Shown piece after piece: positions 8,664-17,064 of a stretch of 64,000 bases of DNA. Location: positions 1 through 64,000 of the forward strand of contig NZ_JAPDDT010000023.1 of the NCBI RefSeq assembly GCF_025950235.1. The letters run 5' to 3'. The translations under genes were made by a program, and so were the position numbers. The notes under the pieces are model-generated. The model made no database searches and was not told the origin of the DNA. It was given only the letters and a program-made list of their open reading frames with translations. How positions within the stretch are numbered: the stretch's first letter is position 1; the number at the start of each line of letters is the position of its first letter. Source of the DNA: Luteolibacter arcticus. Its GTDB lineage: Bacteria; Verrucomicrobiota; Verrucomicrobiia; Verrucomicrobiales; Akkermansiaceae.

Positions 8664-8849
8664 TCAAGGTTCCGAAATTTCCAGAGCTCGGCAGATCTTG
8701 CGGGCGAGCAAGTCAGAAATCTCAGAGTGCCTAGGAACTGGCTCTCTTCGCCCGGTCGCCGGGTTCCAGTAAATCGGATGCGAGCCACCCTCCCGTTTCA
8801 GCGGGCAACCGTGAGCCTCCAAATGGCGGATCAGATCCCGCCGCTTCAC
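8664..8849 (-). CDS. hicA: HicA-type mRNA interferase toxin
   Basis: A 61-residue protein, the normal HicA length. It starts MKRRDLIRHLEAHG and has the catalytic histidine in GGSHPIYWNP (His24), as expected of the double-stranded-RNA-binding-fold HicA toxins that cleave mRNA. The downstream part RREPVPRHSEISDLLARKICRALE is typical. It overlaps the hicB antitoxin gene by 4 bases (ATGA), so the two are translated together. Confidence 0.88.
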   Translation of the reverse strand: MKRRDLIRHLEAHGCPLKREGGSHPIYWNPATGRREPVPRHSEISDLLARKICRALEISEP

Positions 8850-9067
8850 GCCAAGGCCAATGGCACAAGTTTCTCCCCCTCAGCGAGCGACGCCCGGGCA
8901 TCCTCGCGGCGATCTTCGATTAGCAACAGGATCGACTCCCTCAAGGAATCAAGTGCCTCCTGCTCCGTCCTTCCCTGCCCGTTCCCCTCGGGAAACTCGG
9001 GCGAAAACGCGACGAACCATTCCCCATCGCGGGCGATCCGGGCGGTGAAAGTCGCAGCCTTTTCCAT
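8846..9067 (-). CDS. hicB: HicB-type antitoxin
   Basis: A 73-residue protein starting MEKAATFTARIARDGEWF. It carries the HicB partial RNase-H-like fold: AFSPEFPEGNGQGRTEQEALDSLRESI, matching the G-x-G-x-T-x-x-E-A pattern. It neutralises HicA. No DNA-binding domain is evident at the C-terminus, so autorepression may be weak. An upstream in-frame ATG (9082) exists, but the start at 9067 gives a normal HicB N-terminus. The antitoxin-first order is less common than toxin-first for hicAB. Confidence 0.88.
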   Translation of the reverse strand: MEKAATFTARIARDGEWFVAFSPEFPEGNGQGRTEQEALDSLRESILLLIEDRREDARASLAEGEKLVPLALA

Positions 9068-9174
9068 GGGATGACGATGCACCGGCGGCGGCTTCGGCGC
9101 AAGGCCCGGAATGCAGGCGCGCTTGGAACCGAATCGACATGGCGTGCCGGCAGCGTAGTTTGTTCCTCACGCTC

Positions 9175-9717
9175 ATGACATCTCCGCGGCTTTCCTTGAT
9201 CCGGTTGCTGGTGCCACTCATCGCGATCCTCGCGCTGCGGGGGGCGGCGGAGGAGCAGCCGAATTTCACGGCGCTCCAGGAGGACTACGCGACCAAGGCG
9301 ATGATCGTGGCTGAGATGGATCGGATCATTCTGAAGGAGGTGAAGATCGACAACCTCCGGTTCCCAGCCGCCCTTGATGAGATCCGCAGGAAGGGCGCGG
9401 GAAACAAGTGGGCCACGATGAACTTCGTGATCCGTCGCCTGCCGGCAAGGGCGACAACTCCCGCGCTTGCCGACGACCCTTTCGCCACAGGAGATGAGGC
9501 AGGAGCAGACGAAGATACCAAGACGGAGACCAAGCAACCGGCGCCGCCACCGGAGCGCATCAGCATGAGCGCGGCGTCGATCTCGTTTGCCGGAGCGATT
9601 GACCAGCTTTGCGAGAAGGCGGGCTACCGTTGGTGGATCGAGTTCAACGCACGAATTCCGCTGCTGGTGATGGCACCGGCAGCAAGCATGCCGGGGAAAG
9701 AGGAAGACGACAGCTAG
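9175..9717 (+). CDS. exported protein with secretin-N-domain-like repeats (weak)
   Basis: About 180 residues. The N-terminus (MTSPRLSLIRLLVPLIAILALRGAA) is a signal peptide. Two segments resemble the short STN-type motif seen in secretins and in many verrucomicrobial exported proteins: LRFPAALDEIRRKG...MNFVI, and ISFAGAIDQLCEKAGYRWWIE near the C-terminus. The middle is acidic and Pro-rich. The domain call is pattern-based and uncertain. It faces the opposite way to the long minus-strand gene run that follows. Confidence 0.5.
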   Translation: MTSPRLSLIRLLVPLIAILALRGAAEEQPNFTALQEDYATKAMIVAEMDRIILKEVKIDNLRFPAALDEIRRKGAGNKWATMNFVIRRLPARATTPALADDPFATGDEAGADEDTKTETKQPAPPPERISMSAASISFAGAIDQLCEKAGYRWWIEFNARIPLLVMAPAASMPGKEEDDS

Positions 9718-9821
9718 GAACGAGGTCGCGTGGAGTGTGGAGGCAGCGGAACACTCCCGTCGCCTCGCTACCAAAGGCAAGTCATCCGGTGCGATCTCCC
9801 GGCCGGCGTCTCGATCCCGTT

Positions 9822-10424
9822 CTACTTCTCCCAGCGCTCCTCGATGCTCGCGAGGCCCTTGAGAGTATGGCGGAATTGCGTGACGCCGGTGTCGTAGTCA
9901 ACTTCCAGGAGCAGATCGAGTTCGAGATCGATCTGATCTCCGTGGACTTTCCCGAAGCGGATCTCCTGCCACCGGACCTCATTGTGGGAGGCGAAGAGAT
10001 ACATCGAGCCGAGTTCCCGGCTGCAATTTTCCATCGGCTCGCCGAGTGGAATGGTGGTGCCCTCCAGCTTCTCGAGCGACTCGAAGGGAAAGAGCACGTC
10101 GATCATCACCTCGGGCTCCTTGGTTATTTCCTCCTTATAGCCATACGCGCCGCCCGGGACGCGGATGGGAGCGCACTCCAGGCGAAAGCCGGTGCAGACG
10201 ATCTCCCCATCCACCCGCTCGTCGAAGTATTCCCAATTCAGGTCCTTGCTCCTGGAGATGCAGATGAAGCCTTCCGCGATCCTGAAGTCATCCACGGGGA
10301 ACTTCCATTCGGCAGGCTGTTCGTCTTTTGGCATGATGGCTTTCGATGATGGCCCAGCGGCGCGCTTGCAAGATCCGAAAGCGAGCAAGAGCAACGGGAG
10401 CATGCGGAGAACGAACGTCGTCAT
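9822..10424 (-). CDS. lipoprotein of unknown function
   Basis: About 200 residues. The N-terminus MTTFVLRMLPLLLLAFGSC ends in a lipobox-like LAFGSC, so it should be acylated at Cys. The mature part is rich in acidic and aromatic residues with no recognised domain. It is probably first-transcribed after its own promoter in this part of the minus-strand run. The start is placed at 10424, just before the signal sequence. Confidence 0.6.
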   Translation of the reverse strand: MTTFVLRMLPLLLLAFGSCKRAAGPSSKAIMPKDEQPAEWKFPVDDFRIAEGFICISRSKDLNWEYFDERVDGEIVCTGFRLECAPIRVPGGAYGYKEEITKEPEVMIDVLFPFESLEKLEGTTIPLGEPMENCSRELGSMYLFASHNEVRWQEIRFGKVHGDQIDLELDLLLEVDYDTGVTQFRHTLKGLASIEERWEK

Positions 10425-10490
10425 TTCAGGACGCATCGGTAGCAGATGAGAGGCGGCGGCTCAATGCATCGAAATGAGCCGCGCCACATT

Positions 10491-11042
10491 TCAGCCGGCA
10501 CGGAGGCGGGCGAAGTGGCGCTCGTAGGCGAGGGTGTAGTTGGTGGCGAAGGAAACCCACGTGATGTCTTCCATCGCAATCTCCGCAGGCTCTTCGTTCC
10601 AGCTCCCTGCACCGGAAAAGAACCGGAGCGAGACCGTGCCACCGGCAACCTTCAAAACCGGACCGATGAGGAACAAATCGTCTTCCCTCTCATTCTTAAG
10701 GATCACGATCCGTCCCTCCGGCATGCCGGCCAGGAGAGCTCCCACACCCTCCGGAGGTAGGCGGAAGTCAAAGTCGACCTGCTGGAGGATGCCATCAGCT
10801 TCCATCATCTGCTCGTGGAAGGCATCGGTAGCACCGGCCTTCAACGAAGTCAGGTCCGCTCGGCGGAGGAACAAATAGCCATCCAGATGGAAGTCGTAGA
10901 CGTATTGGAGAGCGGTCCAGTCTTCATCAAAATCAACGATGAAGCCGTGGATGGTGTGTGGATCGATTTCCTCACGAGTGAGGGATACCAGAGCACGCGA
11001 CTCCTGATAGTGCCGGATGAGTTTCTCGGGAATGCGCTTCAT
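10491..11042 (-). CDS. hypothetical protein, immunity-like character
   Basis: About 183 residues, cytoplasmic, starting MKRIPEKLIRHYQESRALVSLTREEID. Segments such as GFIVDFDEDWTALQYVYDFHLDGYLFLRRADLTSL (split here) resemble small beta-rich families found as stand-alone immunity-type genes. No Pfam family is confidently recognised. It lies 66 bases upstream of the lipoprotein gene on the same strand. Confidence 0.5.
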   Translation of the reverse strand: MKRIPEKLIRHYQESRALVSLTREEIDPHTIHGFIVDFDEDWTALQYVYDFHLDGYLFLRRADLTSLKAGATDAFHEQMMEADGILQQVDFDFRLPPEGVGALLAGMPEGRIVILKNEREDDLFLIGPVLKVAGGTVSLRFFSGAGSWNEEPAEIAMEDITWVSFATNYTLAYERHFARLRAG

Positions 11043-11249
11043 CTTCTGGCGGACGTTAGAAGGAATCGGGCAAGAAGTGGAAGGCCGGACTCGAGGACAC
11101 ACTGCCAGCGGTTCGCCCCACCAATCGGGCTGAGTGACTTCATGTGGCCTTGAAGCAACCTGCGGGAGGCCCGGACTGCGGCAGCCCTGCTCCGGCAGTT
11201 TCGTCCCGCAGCCGTCGTGGGAGACGATTGGGACGGGAATGGGGAATCG

Positions 11250-11756
11250 TCAGTGTTCTGCGTGATGGATTCCGTCCTCACCCCATTCCGCGATCATCGC
11301 GCCGACCCTCGCGAAGAGATCCTCGGTCTCCCGATAGTAGCGGCCATGAACATCATCCAGATCCTTGTCCATCCTCATCCAGGGGACGCTGTCCGAGTGC
11401 ATGGGGGAATCCGGCTTCCGCCAGTAAGCGAGAGCTTGGCCGAGGAACCCGGCGACTTGCGGGAGCCCCAGCAAGCGAAAGCCTTCCATGATCTCCTCAA
11501 CGAGGCTGTCGCCGGAATAGCCATAGAACGAGAACGCGCCGGGCAGCCCACCCCCGCGAACGCCGATGTCGAAGCACAGCGGCAGGTAGAGTCGCCGGGC
11601 ATTTGGCGGCAGCGAAAAAACGTCATCGTGGAAGGTCTGCCACGAGTCGTGGCGGATCTGGCGCTCGATGTAGGAGAGATACTTCTGACCCCGTTTCTCC
11701 GGATCCGGGGAGTCCAGCACCCCGGCGAATCGTGATAGGTCGAGCAAGGGTTTCAT
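11250..11756 (-). CDS. DUF4375 / DMP19-like domain protein
   Basis: A 168-residue protein. It matches the DUF4375 (DMP19-like) pattern: YLSYIERQIRHDSWQTFHDD, RLYLPLCFDIGVRGGGLPGAF, YGYSGDSLVEEIMEGFRLLG and a C-terminal Trp/Tyr-rich stretch. DUF4375 proteins occur as immunity-type proteins next to polymorphic toxin genes and as singletons. It overlaps the downstream end of the membrane protein gene by 4 bases. Confidence 0.65.
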   Translation of the reverse strand: MKPLLDLSRFAGVLDSPDPEKRGQKYLSYIERQIRHDSWQTFHDDVFSLPPNARRLYLPLCFDIGVRGGGLPGAFSFYGYSGDSLVEEIMEGFRLLGLPQVAGFLGQALAYWRKPDSPMHSDSVPWMRMDKDLDDVHGRYYRETEDLFARVGAMIAEWGEDGIHHAEH

Positions 11757-12172
11757 TCGCTGATTTCCGGTGGCAATCCGCCCGATGCTCTCCTTCTGCC
11801 GAGATGCTCTTCGAAGGGCGGCGAAAAGAGCATCCAGTGCAGCAGCATGAGCGGCGCTCCTAACAGCATCCCGATCAGCGCGACCATGGAAGGCTGGCTG
11901 AGCAGCGATGTCTCCGCAGCAGGAACCTGGGACCGGAAGGAAGTGGCACCCACGATCGCGACCACGATCGTGAGATAGCTGACCGTGAAGACGCCGGTCG
12001 CGACGGCGCGAGCACCGGGGAGGCCGAGGAAAAGCAGCACCAAGACCGGGAGGAAGAGGCCGAAAAGATTGATATTCACCCCGCCCTGCAGGTAGTGCGA
12101 GATGGTATCGTAGCTACCCCACAGCCCGAGAATCATGAGCAGGGTGCAGGTGAAGATCACGCGCTTGGACAT
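11753..12172 (-). CDS. small membrane protein
   Basis: About 139 residues starting MSKRVIFTCTLLMILGLWG. It has four predicted hydrophobic segments, the last ending in LMLLHWMLFSPPFEEH. The C-terminus is basic (RRRASGG). The stop overlaps the start of the DUF4375 gene (4 bases), implying coupling. The start is the first ATG after a non-hydrophobic, repeat-like upstream stretch. No family is recognised. Confidence 0.6.
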   Translation of the reverse strand: MSKRVIFTCTLLMILGLWGSYDTISHYLQGGVNINLFGLFLPVLVLLFLGLPGARAVATGVFTVSYLTIVVAIVGATSFRSQVPAAETSLLSQPSMVALIGMLLGAPLMLLHWMLFSPPFEEHLGRRRASGGLPPEISE

Positions 12173-12240
12173 GGGTGGGATTTTCTCTTGGCTACGATGA
12201 ATGTCATAGCGGATGGGCGGCCGCGGAGGAAGGCGGGAAT

Positions 12241-13119
12241 TCAGCGGGGCGGCTCGGCATCGCCGGATGCATCGCCTTTGCCTTGCTCTTGCTCTCCTGA
12301 TTTTGCGGATGCCGGATGCTTGTGACTGACGATGAGCGTCACCTCCGAGGCCGTCGCGGCCTGGACGAATCGCGGCCACTCCTCCCCGAAGATTGGAGGA
12401 AGATTAGTAAAAGTAGGTCCTTGCTCATTGATCTTGGCGGGGGCTGAGACCACCCGGATCGTTTTCCCCCGGTAGGCATGAAGCCTCGCGATGAGCCTGG
12501 TGACGCCTTCCTCGCTGGCACCGATCTCTTTTCCATCCAGGAAATAGCGTGGCCCGGCAGGAGTGAGGGGCATGCCGCCCTCCGCTTTCACATTCCATCG
12601 CCAGGTGATCACCGCGGACTCGTCCCCTCCCACCGGGGAAGACGGGATCTCGCTCGGGGCGGCGAATGCCTGCGGCGTCCAGAATGGATTGTCTTCGGAA
12701 ACCGCGACATTGTCCCGCTTGTCGTCCACGTATTCGATGGAGAGTCGCAGGTTCCGCTTGCGGAAGAGGTTGTTGAAGTGCTGCAGGGTATCGCTGTCGA
12801 AGGGATCGCTCAAACTCTTGCTCCACTCGCGGGGCCGGTGCTTGATGAGAACGGAGTTTCCTTTGAACGTGACCAAGCGGTCGTAGATGGCGGCCAAGCC
12901 GTCGCGGTCCTTGCCGACCTTCTCATCATTCCAATAGTAGAGAACCGCGGGAATAGCAACGCGACTGCTGGGCTCCGCATCCTCGAAGAGCCGCTCGTGC
13001 CGCCAACTGATGACGACATCGTGCTGGCCTTCCTCCGCAGAGATCGCGGAAGGCTGCAAGATGGCCAGCAAACCAAACAGCAGCACCAACAGAAATCGGG
13101 CTGATCTCGATAGAGTCAT
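12241..13119 (-). CDS. exported protein of unknown function
   Basis: A 292-residue protein. The N-terminus MTLSRSARFLLVLLFGLLAILQPSAISA is a signal peptide. The mature chain contains two related halves: ISWRHERLFEDAEPSSRVAIPAVLYYW and ITWRWNVKAEGG...RYFLDGKEIGAS. Each resembles an energy-transducer-like or TonB-related small domain (ExbD-like pattern: value, key, index), but this is uncertain. The tail is polar (SAKSGEQEQGKGDASGDAEPPR, written here in part). Possibly envelope-associated. Confidence 0.5.
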   Translation of the reverse strand: MTLSRSARFLLVLLFGLLAILQPSAISAEEGQHDVVISWRHERLFEDAEPSSRVAIPAVLYYWNDEKVGKDRDGLAAIYDRLVTFKGNSVLIKHRPREWSKSLSDPFDSDTLQHFNNLFRKRNLRLSIEYVDDKRDNVAVSEDNPFWTPQAFAAPSEIPSSPVGGDESAVITWRWNVKAEGGMPLTPAGPRYFLDGKEIGASEEGVTRLIARLHAYRGKTIRVVSAPAKINEQGPTFTNLPPIFGEEWPRFVQAATASEVTLIVSHKHPASAKSGEQEQGKGDASGDAEPPR

Positions 13120-13228
13120 GATGAATGAAAAGTTTCAGATGGAGCTTAAAGGAGTGGCCGGTGGGGACGAAGGCAAAAGCGGGGCGGTGGAGGCCGCGGG
13201 TCTCCGACGGCGGGGAGAACTGCTTCAG

Positions 13229-13247
13229 CCGCACACGGAGTGTGCGG
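13229..13247. repeat. family D hairpin (CCGCACAC-GGA-GTGTGCGG)
   Basis: An 8-bp perfect stem with a GGA loop, within a 45-bp repeat of the form GAACTGCTTC-GCCGCAC-x-CGGAG-x-GTGCGGACCAC. The stem here is CCGCACAC paired with GTGTGCGG. The copy at 27393 is CCGCACTC paired with GAGTGCGG, a compensatory change. Confidence 0.8.
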
Positions 13248-13264
13248 ACCACCACTTTGCTTGC

Positions 13265-13549
13265 TCATTCCCTCCCGAACCAGTGGCGGCTCATGGTTTT
13301 GAGGAACTCCGTGGTGATCGGGTAGCGGGACGCTTCACCGACCACCGAATCGATGCCGCAGGCGGGGCAGAGAGCGGTGATGCCGACGCCGTCAATCTCA
13401 TCCACCCATTCCTCGATGGTGGACGGGGTGAAGATCCGAAGGCAATGGAAGCAGCCGCAGGTCGCACTTCGGAGCAATTCCTCACGATGATTGCTGCTGT
13501 GCCGGTGGGCTGCGATGAAGGGCGGAGCATCGGGATCGTCGGCGCTCAT
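13265..13549 (-). CDS. zinc-ribbon-like small protein
   Basis: A 94-residue protein with two Cys pairs, CGCFHC (residues 32-37) and CPAC near residue 63, arranged like a zinc ribbon. It starts MSADDPDAPPF. The middle (IEEWVDEIDGVG) is acidic. Similar small Cys4 proteins of unknown function occur beside immunity-type genes. An upstream in-frame ATG at 13783 would overlap the next gene, so the start at 13549 is preferred. Confidence 0.6.
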   Translation of the reverse strand: MSADDPDAPPFIAAHRHSSNHREELLRSATCGCFHCLRIFTPSTIEEWVDEIDGVGITALCPACGIDSVVGEASRYPITTEFLKTMSRHWFGRE

Positions 13550-13583
13550 GGATCTTGTTAGAGTGGAGATTGCAGCCTCTTTG

Positions 13584-13973
13584 TCACTTCCCACCTGCGA
13601 GCCAATAGCCGGGCTGCCAGTAGTATAGGTTGGCGTTGGTAGGGGCCGCTTTCCACAGCTTCTCGTCCTCCGGAGAATCGAAGTCCAAGTGCGGATCGGT
13701 CGCAGGATCGAATCGCCGCCACGCCGGATCGAGGGGCTCATCTGGCGCGGGAGGCCGGACGTTCGGGATGAACCGGGCTTCACAGGCTCCCACCTGAGAG
13801 AAGTTCCACTGGGATTGGAAGAGGCTCACGGAGTTGGCACCGCCATCCATCATCGGGTGGGCTAGTTGGAGCCCGTCATCTTCCCAAAAGCAGACCGGGC
13901 AAAGGTCGTAGCTCCCTGGTGACTGGTCGAAAACGAGGTGGCCGCAGCAGGGGCATGGATGGCGAGCGGGCAC
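13584..13973 (-). CDS. CPCC cysteine-rich domain protein
   Basis: A 129-residue protein. The N-terminus CPCCGHLVFDQSPGSYDLCPVCFWEDDG is the CPCC family signature (two Cys-rich knuckles likely binding zinc, CPCC near residue 7 and CPVC near 25; the sequence is split here). The rest is a short linker and a C-terminal Trp/Tyr-rich tail (LYYWQPGYWLAGG). Members are often immunity-type or orphan. The gene lies 18 bases downstream of the next one. Confidence 0.75.
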   Translation of the reverse strand: MPARHPCPCCGHLVFDQSPGSYDLCPVCFWEDDGLQLAHPMMDGGANSVSLFQSQWNFSQVGACEARFIPNVRPPAPDEPLDPAWRRFDPATDPHLDFDSPEDEKLWKAAPTNANLYYWQPGYWLAGGK

Positions 13974-13991
13974 CGTGGCGAAGCGGGTGAT

Positions 13992-14489
13992 TCAACCGTC
14001 CCGATCTGCTTCGCGGAGCTTGCGGTTCTTGATCTGGCCGCGCTGGCAGTAGGGGCAGCCACAGGGCTTGCGGCCGTCCGAATGGGACTCGGGATAGTAG
14101 CGCCACCCGACGACCTGATCCGGCGTGTAGATGCGGGTGATGGAGGAGGCGAGGATCGATTCCGGGAAGATGACTTCCAGACCCATGCCGGTGTCGTGCT
14201 CCATGAAGATTCTAACAGCCTCCGCGGCGGTGGTCTCAAGCGGTTCCTTATTGAAGCGGCCGATGGTGACCGGCACTTCATCGTCCGCGCGGAATTGGAC
14301 GGCGGAGATAAGCTTGATGCCGCTGCGGCGAAGTTCGCGCAGCCACTGGTGGGACCGGTAGTAGTCCTGGAGCACGGGCGTGGCGTAGACGCCCTTCGAT
14401 TCGCGGCCGCGGATCTCGTGGGCCTTGATGCCGTTCTTGCGGATCATGGCAATCTCCCGGTCGTCGGTGAGATGGAGGAATTGGGGCAT
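13992..14489 (-). CDS. hypothetical protein with CxCPYC motif
   Basis: A 165-residue protein starting MPQFLHLTDDREIAMIRKNG. The N-terminal half has the pattern of small proteins with an ADP-ribosyltransferase-like fold (HLTD...IRKNGIKA...GVYATP), but no catalytic residue set can be confirmed. The C-terminal half has a Cys-rich patch CGCPYCQRGQ, possibly zinc-binding. Function unknown. A TGTTAGA heptamer lies inside the gene at 14211, encoding Val-Arg across it. Confidence 0.5.
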   Translation of the reverse strand: MPQFLHLTDDREIAMIRKNGIKAHEIRGRESKGVYATPVLQDYYRSHQWLRELRRSGIKLISAVQFRADDEVPVTIGRFNKEPLETTAAEAVRIFMEHDTGMGLEVIFPESILASSITRIYTPDQVVGWRYYPESHSDGRKPCGCPYCQRGQIKNRKLREADRDG

Positions 14490-14719
14490 GCGAGGGCGAG
14501 CGGAGTGGTGGGAGGATGGCGATGATTAACGCGATTCGCAAGAGGCGAGGTGGGAGAGACAAGGCAACCGCATCTAGAGATCTGAACCGCGAATGGACGC
14601 CAATGAACGCGAATTTCGAAGAGCGGCCAATATAGGAGAGGCGATGGCTTTCCGCCCCTGGCTTCCGCGCCCGGCCCGAACGACGAAGTCGTTCCGCTAC
14701 CAAGAAGGAACGGCGAGGA

Positions 14720-15046
14720 TCAGTCGCCTAGCTCGGCGAGCGTGGCGTCGAGGAGCGGATGGACGGCATCGTCATCCTCGGTGAATTGGAAGCCGGCGAG
14801 GTAGCGGCGCAGGAAGGGGCCGAAGGTCTTGCGGTCCGCGAAGACGACGAAGGACTCGTGATCGGAGTCCGGCGACTCGCGCGGGTAGCGGACGATACCA
14901 TAGGTGAACGTGAGCGATTCCGAGGTGTGCTCGCGGACGTGAACGTGGACCGGCTCGAGGGAGCGGACGAATGGGAGATCGGCGGCAAGTGAGCTTGCGA
15001 TGGTGTCGATCGCCGATTGCCAGGCTGTGTCGTGGGGCGAGCTCAT
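14720..15046 (-). CDS. small hypothetical protein
   Basis: A 108-residue protein starting MSSPHDTAWQSAIDTIASSL. It is acidic (SPDSDHESFVVFADRK; C-terminus FTEDDDAVHPLLDATLAELGD, split) and cytoplasmic. No domain is recognised. It sits in the same minus-strand run as immunity-type neighbours, 50 bases from the next gene. Confidence 0.5.
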   Translation of the reverse strand: MSSPHDTAWQSAIDTIASSLAADLPFVRSLEPVHVHVREHTSESLTFTYGIVRYPRESPDSDHESFVVFADRKTFGPFLRRYLAGFQFTEDDDAVHPLLDATLAELGD

Positions 15047-15095
15047 GAAGTCGAAGTGAGGCGGCCGCTTCCGGGAGGAGTGGCGTGGGTATCAT

Positions 15096-15674
15096 TCATC
15101 GCTTGGGCCTCTGCTTCTGGTAGTTGCCGAGAATCTTTTTCAATGCGCTGAGGGCCTCGTCTTCAATCTCGCAATACACCTCCACCTTGTTGCGGTACGC
15201 CATGATCTCGTGGCAGCCGAAGCACACGTGGATCTCAAGCTCGGCATCGCTGTCCTTCCAGACGAGCGCGAAGTCGGGATGGAAGCCTCCGCAACGCTTG
15301 ACACCCTGCCACTGCGCGAAGCTCTTGGGATCCTGCACCAGGGACTTCAGCCGTTTGGCGTCTTCCTCCGAGACCGGGTTCGGCTGGTCGTAGAATGAAA
15401 ACGAATACCGGGTGATGGTCTTCTTATCCTTCCGCTCCGACGCGAGCAGGTCGCGCTCGAAGCTCTGGTGAGGAAGGCCTTCGTAGAGAGTCAGCTTCGA
15501 ATCCTCCTTCAAGGCGCCGACCAATGGACCCAGCTCCTTGAAGGACGCCTGGATCTCGGCCTCTTCTTCGAGCTTCGGAACGTGACCTACTACAGCCGTA
15601 GTTTCAGCAACAGCAGCGGCAGAGAAAGAGAGAATCGCGAGGAGCAAGGGTATCGCGGGGATCGACGGTTTCAT
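15096..15674 (-). CDS. exported protein of unknown function
   Basis: A 192-residue protein with signal peptide MKPSIPAIPLLLAILSFSAAAVAE. The mature part has a conserved-looking centre: LYEGLPHQSFERDLL, RCGGFHPDFALVW and CFGCHEIMAYRN. The CxxCH string looks like a haem c site, but the spacing with CGGFHPD and the lack of a Met ligand argue against a cytochrome. Similar exported proteins seem common in this phylum. It overlaps the next gene by 4 bases. Confidence 0.55.
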   Translation of the reverse strand: MKPSIPAIPLLLAILSFSAAAVAETTAVVGHVPKLEEEAEIQASFKELGPLVGALKEDSKLTLYEGLPHQSFERDLLASERKDKKTITRYSFSFYDQPNPVSEEDAKRLKSLVQDPKSFAQWQGVKRCGGFHPDFALVWKDSDAELEIHVCFGCHEIMAYRNKVEVYCEIEDEALSALKKILGNYQKQRPKR

Positions 15675-16087
15675 TTCCGGAGGGGTTGTTTGCCTGGTGA
15701 TGGATCGTGTGCGGGAACGGCTTCACCCATGGAATACTCTTGCTCCACCCGGCGGCGTTTTCTCGAGAGGACCTGCAGGAGTTCCTCGCGGCGGGCGGAT
15801 GACTTGCGCAGCGAAGTGATCTCGATCTTCCGGTCGATCTCGCGGAGGAGTCGCTCGCGCGACCGGCGGATGAGCGCTTCCCGCACGGGCCTGCTCCGCG
15901 CTACCTCCGCCGCCAGCTCGTCCCATGCCTTCACGTCGCCGCTCGTCGGGATGCGCCATTCGCGGCCCAGCTCCCACAGGGCTCCGCGGCAGGAACGGCA
16001 CCTGAGGTTCGTCTGCAATCCCGACGCGACCCGGGCACGGCGAGCGGTCCGGCAATCGGTGCAAATGTAGGTGCGGTTGCAGGGCAT
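15671..16087 (-). CDS. small zinc-ribbon-like protein with basic coiled tail
   Basis: About 138 residues starting MPCNRTYICTDCRTARRARV. Four cysteines (CNRTYICTDC near residues 3-12; CRSC near 30) suggest a zinc ribbon. The rest is highly basic and helical (RSRERLLREIDRKIEITSLRKSSARREELLQVL, split). Function unknown; nucleic-acid binding is possible. The start at 16087 is chosen over the longer ORF because the Cys motif and coding character begin there. Confidence 0.5.
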   Translation of the reverse strand: MPCNRTYICTDCRTARRARVASGLQTNLRCRSCRGALWELGREWRIPTSGDVKAWDELAAEVARSRPVREALIRRSRERLLREIDRKIEITSLRKSSARREELLQVLSRKRRRVEQEYSMGEAVPAHDPSPGKQPLRK

Positions 16088-16188
16088 GGGATTTCTCCGG
16101 TCGAATGCGTGAGGATAGAAACGCGGGATGAAGGGATCGAATTGAGGACTATCACGGAATCCGGCCCGCCGACAAGACGACGCGCGTC

Positions 16189-16695
16189 TCATGACAGCGG
16201 CAACGACAGGTCGATCTGTCTCCCGGCGAACCGAGGGTCAAACTCCGCCTCATGAGGAAAGCGTCCCTGCGCATCCGGCCAGAAGCATTGGAACGCCGGA
16301 AACGGCCGGCCCAGATGCCGGTAGAACCAATTCGCGCAGCCCAGATACTCCCGATACTGCGTCGGGTGGATGAGGCGGAAGATCACCTCCCGGCCATCGA
16401 CGAAATCCGGGTAGCGCTGCTCCGGGACGATGATGTCGCCTTCCATGAGATACTCGCCGATCGCATTCAGGATGCGGTGCGCCGGCTCCACTGGCACGCC
16501 CATCATGAGGATCTCCGGCTGCAGCGTGCGGACAAACATCCCGACGGTGTAGGCGAAGCCCGGCCCCTCATCGTCATCTGGCACGCCAACGACATGCCAG
16601 CCGTGGCCGCGGATATCCGCCAGCATCTTCACGTCGCCCTTGTCATCCGGCTCGCGGAAGACGAAGCCGGGAAGCTGGTTTGGATGCGAATCCAT
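16189..16695 (-). CDS. DUF4262 domain protein
   Basis: A 168-residue protein. It matches DUF4262: GHGWHVVGVPDDDEGPGFAY followed by TVGMF, then EILMMGVPVEPAHRILN and a C-terminal QCFWPDAQGRFP. The family contains proteins frequently found in immunity gene clusters. No catalytic function is known. It is cytoplasmic. Confidence 0.7.
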   Translation of the reverse strand: MDSHPNQLPGFVFREPDDKGDVKMLADIRGHGWHVVGVPDDDEGPGFAYTVGMFVRTLQPEILMMGVPVEPAHRILNAIGEYLMEGDIIVPEQRYPDFVDGREVIFRLIHPTQYREYLGCANWFYRHLGRPFPAFQCFWPDAQGRFPHEAEFDPRFAGRQIDLSLPLS

Positions 16696-16764
16696 GAGCG
16701 CAATGGTTTCAGGGTCGAGGTCATCCGTCCACTCCGCGGTGCTCCGGGAGCTGGACCCACCCGC

Positions 16765-17058
16765 CTAGCGCCGTCGCAGCCCGTAGGCCGGATGACGTTT
16801 GTCGTGCCGGAGCACCAGCACGCGCACCCTTATCGGGTCTTCCTCATAGACGAAGTGGTAGGGAAAGCTCTGGAACGATGCCCGGCGCAATCCCTCCGCG
16901 ATGAAGTGAAAGCCTTGCGGATTGCGTTTCAACGCATCGACGACTGCCTCCGCCTCATCGAAAAACCGGTCCGCAAGTCCCGGCCCTCCTTCCTCCTCGT
17001 AATAGGAAAGGGCCGCTCGCAGGTCGCGCTGAATCCGCGGGTGGAGGATGAACCACAC
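16765..17058 (-). CDS. ParE/RelE-superfamily toxin
   Basis: A 97-residue protein with the ParE layout: HPRIQRDLRAALSYYEEEGG (N-terminal helical hairpin), GLADRFFDEAEAVVDALKRN, then FPYHFVYEEDPIRVRVLVLRHDKRHPAYG ending in the RxxxH/Y-rich tail (split). It is typical of the gyrase-targeting or ribosome-dependent RelE/ParE toxins; which cannot be told. Its antitoxin gene lies 6 bases upstream on the same strand. Confidence 0.8.
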   Translation of the reverse strand: MWFILHPRIQRDLRAALSYYEEEGGPGLADRFFDEAEAVVDALKRNPQGFHFIAEGLRRASFQSFPYHFVYEEDPIRVRVLVLRHDKRHPAYGLRRR

Positions 17059-17064
17059 GACGGT

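Noticed and set aside
15096-15674. CxxCH in CFGCHE suggested a cytochrome c.
   Set aside because: Only one motif, no Met ligand context, and surrounding sequence does not fit a cytochrome fold.
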